Made by a program: the position numbers and the translations under genes
The notes under the pieces: generated by a model
Told to the model about the DNA's origin: nothing
Database searches by the model: none
The model's input: the letters and a program-made list of their open reading frames with translations, nothing else
Part shown: positions 62,273 to 64,000 of the stretch, one piece after another
Position numbering within the stretch: the stretch's first letter is position 1
How the letters are laid out: every line of letters starts with the position of its first letter
NCBI RefSeq assembly: GCF_012843265.1
Contig: NZ_JABAIT010000018.1
Coordinates: 1-64,000, forward strand
From: Bacillus sp. DNRA2
GTDB taxonomy: Bacteria; Bacillota; Bacilli; Bacillales; Cytobacillaceae
Reading direction: 5' to 3'
Length of the DNA stretch: 64,000 nucleotides

Positions 62273-62614
62273 TTGCATGAACTGGCTATGGTAAGAAGTA
62301 TTTATGATGTAATAAATGAAAAGATCAAAGAGTATGGCGTAAAAAAGGTAAAAGAAGTCAAACTTATCGTAGGAGAACTGACCGGCGTAGAAGATATGAC
62401 CATGAAGTCCTGCTTTGAGATTTATGTTCAGGCAACACCAATAGAAGGAGCAAGTCTTGTTATTGAGCGCGTTCCGGTTAAAGTACGGTGCCGAATATGC
62501 GGGAATGAATTCGAAACGAAAATTCCGTTTTCACAATGTGGTGTTTGTGCAAAAAAAAGTTTTCAAATCATTGCCGGGAAAGAATTTTATATTGAAAGTC
62601 TAGATGTAGAGTAA
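62273..62614 (+). CDS. hypA: Hydrogenase nickel insertion protein HypA
   Basis: A 113-residue Ni/Zn chaperone. It starts MHELAMVRSIYDVI, where His2 is the Ni ligand; this fixes the TTG at 62273, eight bases after AAGGAGGT. The zinc site is CRICG...CGVC (about 73-90). It works with HypB to load nickel into CooH. It follows cooH directly, as in other Coo/Ech operons. Confidence 0.94.
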   Translation: MHELAMVRSIYDVINEKIKEYGVKKVKEVKLIVGELTGVEDMTMKSCFEIYVQATPIEGASLVIERVPVKVRCRICGNEFETKIPFSQCGVCAKKSFQIIAGKEFYIESLDVE

Positions 62615-62642
62615 ACTTACATATTCAGTGAAGGTGATTAGG

Positions 62643-63902
62643 ATGTGTGTTGCAGCTTTCGGGAAAGTTACAGAATTAATGGGAAAAAGTGCAGTGGTTA
62701 GTTTCAGGGGGGCGTTGAAGGAAGTTTCCATTGCGCTGCTTCCCAATGTTGGAATAGGTGACACAGTTATTGTTCATGCAGGCTTTGCAACCGAAATACT
62801 CAAAGACCCTCAAAAGATGTATCGTGATGTGGTTGCTACAGATGCTTATGCAAGACAGCTGATAGATGCCATCGAGAAAGAAAATAAAAGACTCCATGAG
62901 CGGGAATTAAAAATCATGAATTTTTGCGGTACCCATGAAAATACCATTGTACAATACGCCCTGCGCGATCTTTTGCCTCCCAATATACAATTAATCAGCG
63001 GTCCCGGCTGTCCTGTTTGCGTTACACCTGAGGAAGAGATTGGTATCGGGCTGAATTTGGCAAAAAGAAAAAATATTATTCTTACAACCTACGGGGACTT
63101 ATTAAGGGTGCCGACAAGATGGGGCTCTTTGGAACAATTAAGACTTGAGGGGGGCGACGTGAGAATGGTCTGTGATATCTCACATGCTCTTAATATAGCA
63201 AAAACGACTAAAACAGAGGTGGTCCATTTTGCGGTAGGGTTTGAAACGACTGCCCCAGGTACAGCCGCAATTATTCAGGAGGCCGGTAATATAGAAAACT
63301 TCTCGATTATTTCTTCTCATCGGATCACCCCTCCTGCCATGGAATATGTAGTTTTGAATTCAAAAATGGATATATTGCTTTGTCCTGGACACGTGGCAAT
63401 GGTTACAGGAACAACTCCTTTTGACACAATTGTAAAACAATATGGAATCCCTTGTGTGATAAGCGGGTTTGAACCAGTTGACGTTTTAGAGGCCATACTT
63501 CAGGCAATGGTCCATTTTGATAAGAACGAGTGTGTCTTAATGAATCAATATGATCGTGTCGTAAAAGAAAGAGGGAATTTAAGGGCGCAAAACCTTATAC
63601 ATGAAACCTTTACACTTAAGGATGCAAACTGGAGAGGTGTTGGCATGTTGCCTCAGTCCCGCCTAGTACTTAAAAGTGAATACAGCAAATTTGACGCCGA
63701 AGCTAAATTTGATTTACAGCTACCTGATATGATAGAGACAACAAGACAAAACTGCCTATGCGGTGAGGTACTTAAAGGTATGAAACCTCAAATTTGCCCT
63801 AATTTTGGAAAAGAATGCACACCAACAAATCCAGCAGGACCTTGTATGGTTACGAATGAAGGGGCCTGCAGCATTGCCTATATGAACCGTGCAATGATAT
63901 AA
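62643..63902 (+). CDS. hypCD: Fused HypC-HypD hydrogenase Fe(CN)2CO assembly protein
   Basis: About 419 residues. Residues 1-80 are HypC (MCVAAFGKVTEL... IGDTVIVHAGFATEIL) and the rest is HypD (NFCGTHENTI, GPGCPVCVTP, HFAVGFETTAPGTA, and the C-terminal Cys cluster NCLCGEVLKG...CPNFGKEC). The two are usually separate proteins that bind the Fe(CN)2CO unit together. ATG 62643 is chosen because HypC needs Cys2 at the mature N terminus; AAGGTGAT lies upstream. The junction (KDPQKMYRDVVATDAYARQL) is in frame with no stop. Confidence 0.93.
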   Translation: MCVAAFGKVTELMGKSAVVSFRGALKEVSIALLPNVGIGDTVIVHAGFATEILKDPQKMYRDVVATDAYARQLIDAIEKENKRLHERELKIMNFCGTHENTIVQYALRDLLPPNIQLISGPGCPVCVTPEEEIGIGLNLAKRKNIILTTYGDLLRVPTRWGSLEQLRLEGGDVRMVCDISHALNIAKTTKTEVVHFAVGFETTAPGTAAIIQEAGNIENFSIISSHRITPPAMEYVVLNSKMDILLCPGHVAMVTGTTPFDTIVKQYGIPCVISGFEPVDVLEAILQAMVHFDKNECVLMNQYDRVVKERGNLRAQNLIHETFTLKDANWRGVGMLPQSRLVLKSEYSKFDAEAKFDLQLPDMIETTRQNCLCGEVLKGMKPQICPNFGKECTPTNPAGPCMVTNEGACSIAYMNRAMI

Positions 63903-63960
63903 ATTGATAGCGCTACAGAGGGGGATACACTTTTATTATTACAAAAGAGGAGAATAAACG

Positions 63961-64000
63961 ATGAGTGAGATAAAAGTTGTAACCGATATTCTAAAAGCAA
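63961..64000 (+). CDS. hypB: Start of hydrogenase maturation gene, probably hypB (cut by window end)
   Basis: The frame MSEIKVVTDILKA follows AGAGGAG by eight bases and runs off the window. The start resembles HypB (xxVxVxxxIlxAN), the nickel GTPase partner of HypA, rather than HypE or HypF. The P-loop lies outside the window, so the call rests on 13 residues and position. Confidence 0.6.
   Translation, partial: MSEIKVVTDILKA

Overview
The window reads as chromosome of a low-G+C, endospore-forming Bacillaceae. Supporting signs are AGGAGG-type ribosome binding sites with frequent TTG/GTG starts, lysine and SAM riboswitches, a Bce-type bacitracin module, HelD, DUF3231, a LysM-Gmad2 spore-type protein and a gamma-SASP-like small protein. 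The genus cannot be fixed from sequence reading alone. No rRNA, tRNA, CRISPR array, prophage or complete insertion sequence was seen. The window opens in the 3' end of a group II intron and closes in the first codons of a hydrogenase maturation gene, probably hypB.

Left part (0.1-20 kb): an amino-acid ABC binding lipoprotein, a membrane-anchored HtrA-like protease, a two-TM SLATT/DUF4231-like protein, a FAD enzyme paired with DUF3231, dapA behind a lysine riboswitch, a MerR-zinc ribbon-methyltransferase fusion next to an MFS exporter, and a bacitracin/lantibiotic module (bceRS, a small gene, bcrC, bceAB). In that module bcrC and bceA share an operator-like site placed at the same distance from the -10 box. 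Then come CwlK, a DnaQ-BRCT nuclease and an HD-GYP protein.

Middle part (20-45 kb): mostly single genes. The notable ones are a stand-alone ADP-ribosyltransferase candidate, a CGCGG-family RiPP-like peptide, glnA, and a DsbA/FrnE-like thiol oxidoreductase whose first active-site Cys codon is TGA (probable selenocysteine). Others are a macro-domain/VWA pair, helD, a CBS-HEPN-like protein, and a 73-residue protein with 33 Met and 6 Cys. The Met-rich gene converges on a gene of unknown function that is controlled by a SAM riboswitch. Two 176-bp dispersed repeats 14.6 kb apart keep exactly the same spacing of four GGACA boxes.

Right part (45-64 kb): a metal-pterin and hydrogen island. A MocA-like protein and a three-subunit molybdenum hydroxylase with XdhC (puc/xdh type) are followed by a divergent AraC regulator. 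After it come a four-cluster ferredoxin, a tungsten-type aldehyde:ferredoxin oxidoreductase (AOR), a MoaD-like carrier, and a complete six-subunit energy-converting [NiFe] hydrogenase of the CooMKLXUH type with hypA, a hypC-hypD fusion and hypB. No CO dehydrogenase lies between the regulator and the hydrogenase. The layout suggests that ferredoxin reduced by aldehyde oxidation is reoxidised by the membrane hydrogenase, releasing H2 and pumping ions. This is an inference from gene order and motifs.
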